Below are positions 1 through 6,526 of a DNA stretch of 9,081 bases, in pieces. The notes under the pieces were generated by a model that did not search any database, was not told where the DNA came from, and saw only the letters and a list, made by a program, of their open reading frames with translations. The translations under genes were made by a program, and so were the position numbers. The DNA is from an uncultured cyanobacterium. GTDB lineage: Bacteria; Cyanobacteriota; Vampirovibrionia; Gastranaerophilales; Gastranaerophilaceae. The DNA lies in NCBI GenBank assembly GCA_947073895.1, contig CAMTNN010000049.1:1-9081 (forward strand), in the 5' to 3' direction. How positions within the stretch are numbered: position 1 is the first letter of the stretch; each line of letters begins with the position of its first letter.

Positions 1-60
1 GTTCTTCGACACTCTGTCCTGCCGGGACTGCGATCTCGCTCCACTCGACGGAGCCGCCGT
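1..60. other. GC-rich patch inside flgK
   Basis: The first 60 bases contain 39 G/C (65%), while the next 60 contain 24 (40%) and the rest of the window is AT-rich. The flgK frame stays open through the patch, but codons shift towards GTC, GAG, AGC, TCC and CCG, which are rare elsewhere in the gene. It falls in the central part of FlgK, which is variable between strains in this family. A recombined surface-exposed domain or an assembly join are both possible; the sequence alone cannot separate these. Confidence 0.6.
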
Positions 61-1291
61 CAGATGCTCTTTTATCCAGCAATTTGCCCGGAATACGAAT
101 CTCAATATTACCTGCTGTTATATCTCCTGCACCGTCAGCTGAGACAAAAATATCAATTTTGTGGTCATTTGAAAGCTTGCCTGAATCATTTGGATCAATG
201 TGATAAGCTCCTTCACGGGTATTCAAATCATTGAATACATTAGCAATAGCTTGTGAAAGGTTATTCAGAAATTCCTTTGCTTTGCCTGCATTCATGCCGT
301 CTACACCGGTATCAGCGCCGTGTAAAAGCCCGCCTAATGCACCACCTGTTATTACATTATTTGCAAAATCAATATTCAAATCACCCTTAATACTTACAAT
401 TGCCGGATGCTTGTATGTACCATCCGCATTATAAAAATCATCAGGTAAATCAATTCCGTTATCTTGACAGTATTTTTCAAAATCAGCAGCTGTTTGAACA
501 CTTAATTCGCCAACAACATTTGCACCTTTAACCATTGCAGTATCACCGATATAAAGATTTACAGAACCGTTTGGATGTTCTTTTACTCTAATATCAACAA
601 ACTGAGCAATATCATTAAGAATCAAATCCCTTTTGTCCAGAAGGTTATTAGCTTCTAATGTTCCTGTTTGTGTACATTGAAGAGCTTTATTGACTTCTGC
701 AAGTTCGGTCAACTTGTTATTAAAGTTCTGGTAATGAACCCATAATTGAGAATTTTCTAAAGCTTCCTGACTAACACCGTCACCTAAAACCTTATTAGTC
801 AATTCGCCTAACTGTTGGTTTTTGGAATTCAGATTAGATACTAATGTTTTTGCAGTTTCAATAAAATTAATTCTCGCAGTTGAGCTTGCAGGATATTCTT
901 GAAGATTATTTAAAGCCTTATAAAAATCAGAAAGCGCACCATTAATACCTTTTCCGTCTAAATCATTAAAAATTTCGGCCAATTCACCAAGATTATTCAG
1001 TTGAGCGCCATACTCATTCAATTTAGAAAGCTGATCGCGGTAATAATTGTTCAAAAATTCATCATTATATCTCTGAACATTCGCAATCATAACCCCGCCG
1101 TTAGCACGGATTTGCGCCTGAACATTATTTCCGATAACACCAGCAATATTACGTGTCGCAAAATTAACACGCTGTTTATGGTACCCTTCGGTATTCATAT
1201 TCGCAACGTTATGTGAAACAACGCTGATTGCTGACTCGTGTGAAGTCAGTGACCCTGCTGCTATGTTCAATGATGAAAATAAGCTAACCAT
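1..1291 (-). CDS. flgK: Flagellar hook-filament junction protein FlgK (HAP1), partial: C-terminus beyond left edge
   Basis: FlgK is the first hook-associated protein; it is exported by the flagellar type III system and forms the junction between hook and filament. The reading frame is open from ATG at 1289-1291 to the window edge, giving 430 codons of a protein usually about 450-650 residues long. The N-terminal D0 helix is typical: residues 8-44 include SHNVANMNTEGYHKQRV, the Asn-Val-Ala-Asn...Asn-Thr-x-Gly-Tyr signature of rod/hook/HAP proteins. Around residues 216-234 NLLDKRDLILNDIAQFVDI matches the conserved Leu-Asp-x-Arg-Asp stretch of FlgK. A GAGG Shine-Dalgarno lies 5-6 bases before the ATG. 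It follows its presumed chaperone gene flgN by 44 bases. The conserved C-terminal helix is not in the window. The last ~20 codons are GC-rich compared with the rest (see separate entry). Confidence 0.95.
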   Translation of the reverse strand, partial: MVSLFSSLNIAAGSLTSHESAISVVSHNVANMNTEGYHKQRVNFATRNIAGVIGNNVQAQIRANGGVMIANVQRYNDEFLNNYYRDQLSKLNEYGAQLNNLGELAEIFNDLDGKGINGALSDFYKALNNLQEYPASSTARINFIETAKTLVSNLNSKNQQLGELTNKVLGDGVSQEALENSQLWVHYQNFNNKLTELAEVNKALQCTQTGTLEANNLLDKRDLILNDIAQFVDIRVKEHPNGSVNLYIGDTAMVKGANVVGELSVQTAADFEKYCQDNGIDLPDDFYNADGTYKHPAIVSIKGDLNIDFANNVITGGALGGLLHGADTGVDGMNAGKAKEFLNNLSQAIANVFNDLNTREGAYHIDPNDSGKLSNDHKIDIFVSADGAGDITAGNIEIRIPGKLLDKRASDGGSVEWSEIAVPAGQSVEE

Positions 1292-1313
1292 TTTTACCTC
1301 ATTTATTTAGCGA

Positions 1314-1334
1314 TATTTTTCTTACAGAAAAATA
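1314..1334 (-). repeat. Hairpin-forming inverted repeat between flgN and flgK
   Basis: TATTTTTCT (1314-1322) and AGAAAAATA (1326-1334) are perfect 9-base inverted arms with a 3-base loop. The element starts one base after the flgN stop codon and ends 22 bases before the flgK start. The stem is nearly all A-U and no U-run longer than that in the stem follows it, so it is a poor rho-independent terminator. It could protect or separate the upstream message, or tune flgK translation. The function is inferred. Confidence 0.5.
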
Positions 1335-1335
1335 C

Positions 1336-1830
1336 CTATATTTCTTCGTTCACGGTCCACATATCATAGTCCCGTGTATCTGTTTTACCTGCTCCGTTAT
1401 AGATACTTCCTTGAGGAGCGAATGCATCAACAATCGTTTCCAACATCTTGTCGGTAATTATGATGCCATGTTTTATTAGTTCCACATTTTGATTATTTAG
1501 TTTCACTAATTCATCAAATTTGTTACATATCTTTACTTTTCTTAACATCAAAGGCTCTTTGAACTCAGGTTCATTTGCCTCTGCAAGCTCGATAAATTGT
1601 GACATTGAGGCGTCTTCGCTTATAAGCTCGGCAGCAGCCAATTTCCTCTTATTGTTCAGCTTAACAATTGTGTTATTTTGAGAGAGGATTTTGTTATCAA
1701 TTACTCCAAGATCATCTGATTTTGCTTTTATAAGAAGATCTTTTTTTTCTTGAAACAAAACTCTAAGCTGTTCATAAGCCTCAATTTCTTTATCCAGAAT
1801 TTTTATTAAGTTTTTAAACTTGTCTTTCAT
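1336..1830 (-). CDS. flgN: FlgN-family chaperone for hook-associated proteins
   Basis: A 164-residue, largely helical, charged protein with no signal peptide, expected in the cytoplasm. FlgN proteins bind the C-termini of FlgK and FlgL and deliver them to the flagellar export gate. Family features seen: an N-terminal helix with LIKILDKEIEAYEQL (residues 8-22), the EKKDLLIKAKSDDL turn (28-41), a KLNNKRK segment (57-63) where FlgN has a conserved Leu-x-x-x-Arg, the central helix with ELVKLNNQNVELI (107-119), and the terminal GSIYNGAGKT (141-150), like the Tyr-x-x-x-Gly near the FlgN C-terminus. Length is somewhat above the usual 140 or so. The position directly before flgK supports the call. 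The ATG shares its A with the upstream flgH stop (TAATG). The only Shine-Dalgarno-like AGG is 12 bases away, so reinitiation by terminating ribosomes is likely. Confidence 0.82.
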   Translation of the reverse strand: MKDKFKNLIKILDKEIEAYEQLRVLFQEKKDLLIKAKSDDLGVIDNKILSQNNTIVKLNNKRKLAAAELISEDASMSQFIELAEANEPEFKEPLMLRKVKICNKFDELVKLNNQNVELIKHGIIITDKMLETIVDAFAPQGSIYNGAGKTDTRDYDMWTVNEEI

Positions 1831-2438
1831 TAGAATAAATACCTGATAAATCTGTTGAATATACCTTCGTTCTGACTTCTTGAGATTGAACCTCTGCCTG
1901 ACAATGCGAATTGAAGGTTAGAAACGTTATATGAATAAACTTCGCCATTCACATTAAGCCATCTTGGATCAACTACACCTGTTACAATAAAATCCATTCT
2001 TTCATTGCCGTTAACAATGGTTTTTTTACCTTGAATAGAAATATTTCCGTTAGGAAGCTGCTGTACAACCTGACATGCGATTCTATCACCTAATTGCATA
2101 GCACGTGAACCTGTTGCAGAGTTAGAGACCTCGTTTGAACCGCCATAACCGTTTGAATCCTTAACAGACACCCCGAACCATTTGTTTACAAAAGTTGTAA
2201 AAGTATCAGTTGTATTAGATTCTTTTGCTGATGAGTAAGATAAATTATCGTTCATAGATATATTTTCACTCATTACAATAGAAACCAAATCACCAATTTG
2301 ACGGGCTTGTACTCCGCCGAATAACGAACGCGGTGTCCCTTGATAATGCTGGGTAGCACCGAGAGTAAACAGTGATTCTGCATTAGCCGAAATAACTGTT
2401 GTCATTAATATAGCTATTGTTATTAGTAGTTTCTTCAC
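1830..2438 (-). CDS. flgH: Flagellar L-ring protein FlgH
   Basis: FlgH forms the L-ring around the flagellar rod in the outer membrane. The protein is 202 residues from the GTG at 2436-2438. Conserved parts: SLFGGVQARQIGDLVSIVMSEN (38-59, beginning of the mature core), QQLPNGNISIQGKKTIVNGN (126-145), VTGVVDPRWL (152-161) and the C-terminal ALSGRGSISRSQNEGIF...RYLF (178-202). All fit FlgH. I chose this GTG rather than the GTG six codons upstream because a strong GGGAGGAG precedes it and translation then begins directly with KKLLITIAILMTTVISANA, a signal peptide with a signal peptidase I type end (after residue 20). Most known FlgH proteins are lipoproteins with a cysteine at the mature N-terminus; here there is none (the only Cys is residue 122). 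In most flg operons flgH lies before flgI; here it follows flgJ. Confidence 0.93.
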   Translation of the reverse strand: MKKLLITIAILMTTVISANAESLFTLGATQHYQGTPRSLFGGVQARQIGDLVSIVMSENISMNDNLSYSSAKESNTTDTFTTFVNKWFGVSVKDSNGYGGSNEVSNSATGSRAMQLGDRIACQVVQQLPNGNISIQGKKTIVNGNERMDFIVTGVVDPRWLNVNGEVYSYNVSNLQFALSGRGSISRSQNEGIFNRFIRYLF

Positions 2439-2442
2439 GATG

Positions 2443-2450
2443 CTCCTCCC
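2443..2450 (-). promoter_or_regulatory. Ribosome binding site that sets the flgH start
   Basis: GGGAGGAG on the minus strand, close to a perfect anti-16S match. Its GGAGG core is 6 bases from the GTG at 2436-2438, the ideal distance. The same site would lie inside the coding sequence if the upstream GTG (2454-2456) were used. It begins at the last base of the stop codon of the preceding 89-residue gene. Confidence 0.8.
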
Positions 2451-2719
2451 TAACACAAAAATTCCGCTATTACACTTCTACCATACATCAGACCGTACTT
2501 AATGTCCTCATCCGAAATATTGAATTCACCAACATATTCGGCATTTTTACGAATATCGGCAACATCAACTCTGTCAAGTAAGCCTTTTGGAGCAACAACC
2601 GAAGTTTTTTCTTCAACTTGTGCCTCTGCTTCTTGCGGTTTTGTTAATGTTGCGTTATTTCTTAGCGCATTAACTGCCGAAAATCTTTGTACGTTATTAC
2701 TTTGTATTGATGAAATCAT
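2450..2719 (-). CDS. Uncharacterised 89-residue flagellar-operon protein; candidate divergent FlgM
   Basis: Not recognised with confidence. The product is small and soluble, without a signal peptide or membrane segment. Residues 1-42 are low in hydrophobics and look disordered (Asn, Ser, Gln, Glu rich). Residues 47-89 look helical, with LLDRVDVADIRKNAEYV and then DEDIKYGLMYGRSVIAEFLC. FlgM anti-sigma-28 factors have this layout: small, disordered N-terminal half, sigma-binding helices at the C-terminus, ending near an Ile-Ala-x-x-hydrophobic motif, which here could be VIAEFL. In Campylobacter flgM lies between flgJ and flgN-flgK, a position comparable to this one. Both arguments are suggestive only. 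It starts one base after the flgJ stop, with just a distant AAAGG, so translation is probably coupled to flgJ. An unrelated rod or ring accessory factor is the main alternative. That the gene is real is supported by packing between two flg genes and by the operon frame. Confidence 0.7.
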   Translation of the reverse strand: MISSIQSNNVQRFSAVNALRNNATLTKPQEAEAQVEEKTSVVAPKGLLDRVDVADIRKNAEYVGEFNISDEDIKYGLMYGRSVIAEFLC

Positions 2720-2720
2720 T

Positions 2721-3071
2721 TTAATTTACGAACCTTTCCATTTGTTTATAGATATGACTTGCAAGTCCTATTGATGAGCGTGGATTACTTGCCATATCGT
2801 GCCCCATTTGTTGATAAACAATTGACTTGAATGTATCCGTGTATTGCGATTCGCCTCCGAATATTCCGCCTTCTCTATCAACTGTTTTATCCATTTCACT
2901 AAGCATTTTTGTTATAAAAATTGACTCAAATTCTTCTGCCGCTTTTTGTAACTGTGCTTTAGAGTTTCCTGATTCTTTAATCCTGTTATACAAAACCTGA
3001 TCAGAGTTAACTGTGCGAGCATTGTTTAAATCGTGTTTAATTAAATCCAGTGTTGGAGTCGAGAAATCCAT
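2721..3071 (-). CDS. flgJ: Flagellar rod-binding protein, single-domain FlgJ
   Basis: 116 residues that match the N-terminal rod-scaffold domain of FlgJ and nothing else. The signature is AAEEFESIFITKMLSEM (44-60), followed by a glycine-rich turn GGIFGGESQYTDTF (68-81), then YQQMGHDMASN (86-96) and the terminal SSIGLASHIYKQM (99-111). In enteric bacteria FlgJ is about 310 residues and carries a C-terminal peptidoglycan hydrolase; that domain is absent here, as in many other phyla. It has no signal peptide, as expected for a type III export substrate that caps the growing rod in the periplasm. A strong AGGAGG (3077-3082) sits 5 bases before the ATG and overlaps the flgI stop codon. The missing hydrolase is probably supplied by the transglycosylase that opens the operon (6526-7074). 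Confidence 0.92.
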   Translation of the reverse strand: MDFSTPTLDLIKHDLNNARTVNSDQVLYNRIKESGNSKAQLQKAAEEFESIFITKMLSEMDKTVDREGGIFGGESQYTDTFKSIVYQQMGHDMASNPRSSIGLASHIYKQMERFVN

Positions 3072-3080
3072 ATCATCCTC

Positions 3081-4181
3081 CTAAATAATAATTAACTCTG
3101 CTTGCAAACTTCCTGATTTCTTCAAAGCCTGTAAAATTGAAATCAAATCCACAGGAGCAACCCCGATTGAGTTTAGCGCTCTGATTAAATCATTAAGATT
3201 ACTGTTAGCAGGCATTTCGACCAAACTGCCCGGAGCTTTATTTATTTCAATATCAGAGTTTTCAAACCCCACAGTTGCACCGTTTGCAAAACTGTTTGGC
3301 TGTGAAACTTCGTTTGTTGTAGAAACCGTTACGGTAATATTACCGTGTGCAACTGCTGCAGGAAGAAGCTTAACATCTGCGCCAATTACAACAGTCCCTG
3401 TTCTTTCGTTTACTACAACTTTTGCTTTTTCTAATGTTGGAGAAACTTCCATATTTTCTAACAATGAAATAAAAGTTACTCTGTCATTAGCAAATCTTGG
3501 AGGAATTTTTACTCTGACAGCACTACCGTCAATTGCCTGAGCAGGAGCAAGTTGTGAAACTGATTTTGCGATTCTTGAAACAAGAGTATAATCAGATTTA
3601 TCCAAACAAAGAGTAATTGAATCCTCATCCCCGATTTCTGTATAAATATCACGTTCGATTATCGCACCGCCAGGGATTCTGCCAGACGTTGTGATTGCAG
3701 TTCTTGCAGAAGACCCGCCTGCAATTTTATTAATACCACCAACTGATAAAGGCCCTTGAGCAACCGCAACAGCTTCACCGTTTGGAGCCTTAAGGATTGT
3801 TTGAACCAAAACCCCGCCTTCTAAGCTCTTAGCATCAGCTATCGCAGAAACAGTTACGTCGATTTTATCCCCGTTTTTAGAAAATGGAGGAACTGTTGCT
3901 GTTACAATAACCGCAGCTGACGCACCTTTTTGGATATAGTTTTCTTGTTCAATTACTGTACCTAAATTTCTTAAAAGCATTTTATTGGTAATCTGAGTTG
4001 AACGAGAGTTATCACCAGTTCCTGGAAGACCAACAACCACACCGTATCCGACAAGTTGGTTTTCACGAACACCTTTGATATGGGTGATATCCATAATACG
4101 AACTTTTGCTTCTATTGCCTGAGCAGGAATAAAAGCTGTCATTATTATTAATAAAATTAATGCTAAAAATCTTTTCATCAT
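3081..4181 (-). CDS. flgI: Flagellar P-ring protein FlgI
   Basis: FlgI is secreted by the Sec pathway and assembles as the P-ring around the rod at the peptidoglycan layer. The product has 366 residues, the usual family length. Residues 1-22 form a signal peptide (basic start, LALILLIIMTAFIPAQA). The mature protein begins with the family signature DITHIKGVRENQLVGYGVVV (31-50) followed by GLPGTGD (51-57). It ends with VAPVDLISILQALKKSGSLQ and AELIII, the conserved FlgI C-terminus. The start is ATGATG, overlapping the flgA TGA stop by four bases. A GGTGAG lies upstream at a usable distance from either ATG, so the exact first residue is uncertain by one. Together with FlgH it shows that the host has an outer membrane. 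Confidence 0.97.
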   Translation of the reverse strand: MMKRFLALILLIIMTAFIPAQAIEAKVRIMDITHIKGVRENQLVGYGVVVGLPGTGDNSRSTQITNKMLLRNLGTVIEQENYIQKGASAAVIVTATVPPFSKNGDKIDVTVSAIADAKSLEGGVLVQTILKAPNGEAVAVAQGPLSVGGINKIAGGSSARTAITTSGRIPGGAIIERDIYTEIGDEDSITLCLDKSDYTLVSRIAKSVSQLAPAQAIDGSAVRVKIPPRFANDRVTFISLLENMEVSPTLEKAKVVVNERTGTVVIGADVKLLPAAVAHGNITVTVSTTNEVSQPNSFANGATVGFENSDIEINKAPGSLVEMPANSNLNDLIRALNSIGVAPVDLISILQALKKSGSLQAELIII

Positions 4182-4879
4182 ATACTCACCAAAACCCTGT
4201 TTTCGCCTATCACTTTCCCTGTATAAACCCTTTTATAATTTTTGTTTTCGACACTGATATAATCACCTGTCATACCGTCTGCTAAAGCTGTACCTTCAAT
4301 TGTAATCATAACTGCACCGTTTGAAGTGAAGAAAATTCTTACTTGCCCGTTTCTTTCAACATCAGGTTTCATTTTTACAAAACGTTTATCAATAATTTCT
4401 CCTTTTTGGAACGCTTTTTTTGCAGACATTTCTTTTGATAAAACCTGTTCGGATAAAACATAGTCCATTTTTTGTGAAACATCTATTTTCTTAACAGAAA
4501 CTGTTTCCTTAGTTATAGACTGTTCTCGATTAATAAAATCATTGGCAACAAGAACTTCTTTATAAACAACTGTTTGCGCAGGCAAATTCAAGGTTCTTAC
4601 AAACGCATCATTAACATAAACATCCACTCTTTTGATATCACGAGGAATAATTTTATCTCCACCCTGAGTAATTTTATAAGTTACTTTGCCATCAGGAAGC
4701 TGAATAGAAGCAAACGGAGTTGCTGTAATTTTAACCTCAACATCACCTTTTGCAATTTTTGTAAATCCTTGCTGCAACTGTTTAGCAACTTGAGCCTTAA
4801 CCTCAGCAGAAGTAACTGTCTGAGCGTTAACGCTTAGAGTAGTTAAAAATATTAGTGCTGTGGTTAGTAGTTTTTTCAT
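4178..4879 (-). CDS. flgA: Flagellar P-ring assembly chaperone FlgA
   Basis: FlgA is a periplasmic protein needed for FlgI to polymerise into the P-ring. The 233-residue product has a signal peptide (1-20, MKKLLTTALIFLTTLSVNAQ). Residues 107-170 form the SAF-type domain: KEVLVANDFINREQSIT and, in its second half, AFQKGEIIDKRFVKM (156-170). The C-terminal beta domain holds NGQVRIFFTSNGAVMITIEG (177-196), then TALADGMTGDYISVEN (197-212), matching the conserved Ala-Leu-x-x-Gly-x-x-Gly-Asp-x-Ile-x-Val-x-Asn of FlgA. The N-terminal third is poorly conserved in the family. A GGAA is 3-4 bases from the ATG, just inside the end of flgG, six bases away. It lies directly before flgI, its known partner gene, with a four-base overlap. 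Confidence 0.93.
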   Translation of the reverse strand: MKKLLTTALIFLTTLSVNAQTVTSAEVKAQVAKQLQQGFTKIAKGDVEVKITATPFASIQLPDGKVTYKITQGGDKIIPRDIKRVDVYVNDAFVRTLNLPAQTVVYKEVLVANDFINREQSITKETVSVKKIDVSQKMDYVLSEQVLSKEMSAKKAFQKGEIIDKRFVKMKPDVERNGQVRIFFTSNGAVMITIEGTALADGMTGDYISVENKNYKRVYTGKVIGENRVLVSI

Positions 4880-4885
4880 AATTTC

Positions 4886-5671
4886 CTATGACATATTATT
4901 AGTAATTTGTAAGATATTGCTTGAAGAGTTAATTAGTTTTGAATTAGATTCAAATGCACGTTCTGCTTTAATCAAACCTACAAGCTCATCAACGATTTGA
5001 ACGTTAGAACCTTCTAACACACATTGCTGAATCAAGCCTAAACCGTTTTGTCCCGGTGTATCCTGAACAGGGTTTCCTGATGCCTGAGTTTCTTTGTACA
5101 AGTTGTGTCCAATTGATAACAAACCAGAAGGGTTTTGGAACTTAACTAACTGCAAAGAACCAACAATTGACTGTTGAGTCTGTCCCGGAAGAGTTACAGA
5201 AATATTACCATCTTGAGTAATCGTAATTTCTGTAGCATCACGAGGAATTGAAACAGATGGCTGAATCAAAAGCCCGTCATTCGTACACAACTGACCAAGA
5301 GAGTCAACCTGCAAACAACCGTCACGGGTATAAGCAAGAGACCCGTCTTCTTTCATAACCTGCAAGAAGCCTTCACCTTCAATTTCGATATCAAGCTGAC
5401 GACCTGTTGAAATTGCAATACCTTGAGTAAATACTCTTGTTGTAGCAGCAGTTTTAACCCCAAGACCAATTTCAGTACCTACTGGCTGATAAGTACCCTG
5501 ATTCATCAAAGCGCCTGGTGTTCTTACAGCTTGTGATAGTAAGTCCTGAAACTCGATTCTTGATTTTTTGAAACCCGTAGTGTTTACGTTTGCTACGTTG
5601 TTTGCAATCACATCAAGATAGTTTTGCTGTGCTATCATACCTGTTGCTGCTGTCGTTAAAGCTCTTAACAT
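4886..5671 (-). CDS. flgG: Flagellar distal rod protein FlgG
   Basis: FlgG builds the distal rod that crosses the periplasm. Its 261 residues are close to the 260 of Salmonella FlgG. The N-terminal D0 helix carries NYLDVIANNVANVNTTGFKK (17-36). The middle has LDIEIEGEGFLQV (93-105), then YTRDGCLQVDSLGQL (114-128). The C-terminal helix runs from LEGSNVQIVDELVGLIKAER (219-238) to ILQITNNMS at the end. All parts match FlgG rather than hook protein FlgE. There is no signal peptide, as for all type III rod substrates. GAGAGGA lies 6-7 bases before the ATG. An unusual point is three cysteines (119, 129 and 217); Cys217 replaces the usual Gly of the family's Gln-Gly-x-Leu-Glu motif. It follows the related flgF gene by 33 bases. 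Confidence 0.95.
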   Translation of the reverse strand: MLRALTTAATGMIAQQNYLDVIANNVANVNTTGFKKSRIEFQDLLSQAVRTPGALMNQGTYQPVGTEIGLGVKTAATTRVFTQGIAISTGRQLDIEIEGEGFLQVMKEDGSLAYTRDGCLQVDSLGQLCTNDGLLIQPSVSIPRDATEITITQDGNISVTLPGQTQQSIVGSLQLVKFQNPSGLLSIGHNLYKETQASGNPVQDTPGQNGLGLIQQCVLEGSNVQIVDELVGLIKAERAFESNSKLINSSSNILQITNNMS

Positions 5672-5704
5672 TTTATTTCCTCTCCAAGTTTGGTTTTAAT
5701 TCTT

Positions 5705-6526
5705 TTATGCTCTCAACCTGCCTACAGAAACTGCCGTCTGCAAAAGTTGATTATTTGTTGTAACTACTTTTGATAAAGATTCGTAATTACGAGTTGTACT
5801 GATTGTATTAATCATTTCTTTTATTACATTTGAGTTTGAAAGTTCAAGCATTCCTTGCTGAACAGTAAATTTTTCTGCTCTTAGTTCAGGATTATTAACC
5901 TTATCGCGCGGAACAAATCTTGTATCCGCAATCTCAAATAAATCGTCTTTATCAGAGAAATCAAAAATACCAATTGTCTGCATAGGAATCTTTTGAGTAT
6001 AAGAATTCATCTCAATATTCCCCTGCTCTCCGATAATAATTTCCATTTTGTCTCTTACTAATTCAGGATCAAAATCTTCCGGAATCATTCTAATTCTGCG
6101 GTTGTTTACATCTAAAACGTATTCACCCTGTTTTGTTACAAGATACTGGTCGCTATTGACCACAAAAGAGCCGTTTCTTGTATAAGATTCTTTGCCGTCA
6201 ATATCTCTGATTTTAAAGAAACCGTCACCTTCAATCGCCACATCATAAGTGTTACCTGTTTTATCAAGCGCACCTTGGGTAAAATCATGAACATATTGAA
6301 GTGATTGAGAGCCCATACTTAAATTACCCAAATATCTTGAATTATCGTTTCTCAAAATCGAACCCTGTTGAGAATAAACAGCAGATTCCATAACATCTTG
6401 AAAACGCAAAGAACCTTTTTTGAAACCAACCGTATTAACGTTAGCAAGGTTGTTTGCAATATTATCATTCATATCCATAAGAGCGGTCATACCTTTAGCG
6501 GCTGATTCTAAACCTCTAACTATCAT
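5705..6526 (-). CDS. flgF: Flagellar proximal rod protein FlgF (FlgF/FlgG family)
   Basis: A rod protein of 273 residues, exported by the flagellar type III system and placed in the proximal rod. N-terminal signature: MNDNIANNLANVNTVGFKKG (19-38). The central part has YDVAIEGDGFFKIRD (94-108), then SYTRNGSFVVNSD (114-126). C-terminal part: GMLELSNSNVIKEMINTIST (225-244), then RNYESLSKVV (246-255), corresponding to the Leu-Glu-x-Ser-Asn-Val and Arg-x-Phe/Tyr-Glu motifs. The call of FlgF over a second FlgG rests on its being the first of the paired genes, its greater divergence from the FlgG consensus and the adjacent clear FlgG. AAAGGAG lies 7 bases before the ATG, inside the end of the transglycosylase gene; the ATG overlaps that gene's stop as TAATG. 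Confidence 0.85.
   Translation of the reverse strand: MIVRGLESAAKGMTALMDMNDNIANNLANVNTVGFKKGSLRFQDVMESAVYSQQGSILRNDNSRYLGNLSMGSQSLQYVHDFTQGALDKTGNTYDVAIEGDGFFKIRDIDGKESYTRNGSFVVNSDQYLVTKQGEYVLDVNNRRIRMIPEDFDPELVRDKMEIIIGEQGNIEMNSYTQKIPMQTIGIFDFSDKDDLFEIADTRFVPRDKVNNPELRAEKFTVQQGMLELSNSNVIKEMINTISTTRNYESLSKVVTTNNQLLQTAVSVGRLRA

Noticed and set aside
1314..1334. Rho-independent terminator between flgN and flgK
   Set aside because: The stem is A-U only apart from one G-C pair and no U-run follows; flgK also belongs functionally with flgN.
2439..2456. Longer FlgH starting at the GTG at 2454-2456
   Set aside because: It would overlap the stop of the preceding gene, put the strong GGGAGGAG inside the gene and leave a poor ribosome site; the downstream GTG gives a standard signal peptide.
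2502..2774. Plus-strand open frame antisense to flgJ and the 89-residue gene
   Set aside because: It covers well-supported minus-strand genes, has no ribosome site and no recognisable protein features; a shadow of the real genes.
4886..6526. flgF and flgG as a recent tandem duplication
   Set aside because: The two proteins share only the family-wide terminal motifs and differ in length and central sequence; this is the ancient FlgF/FlgG paralogy.
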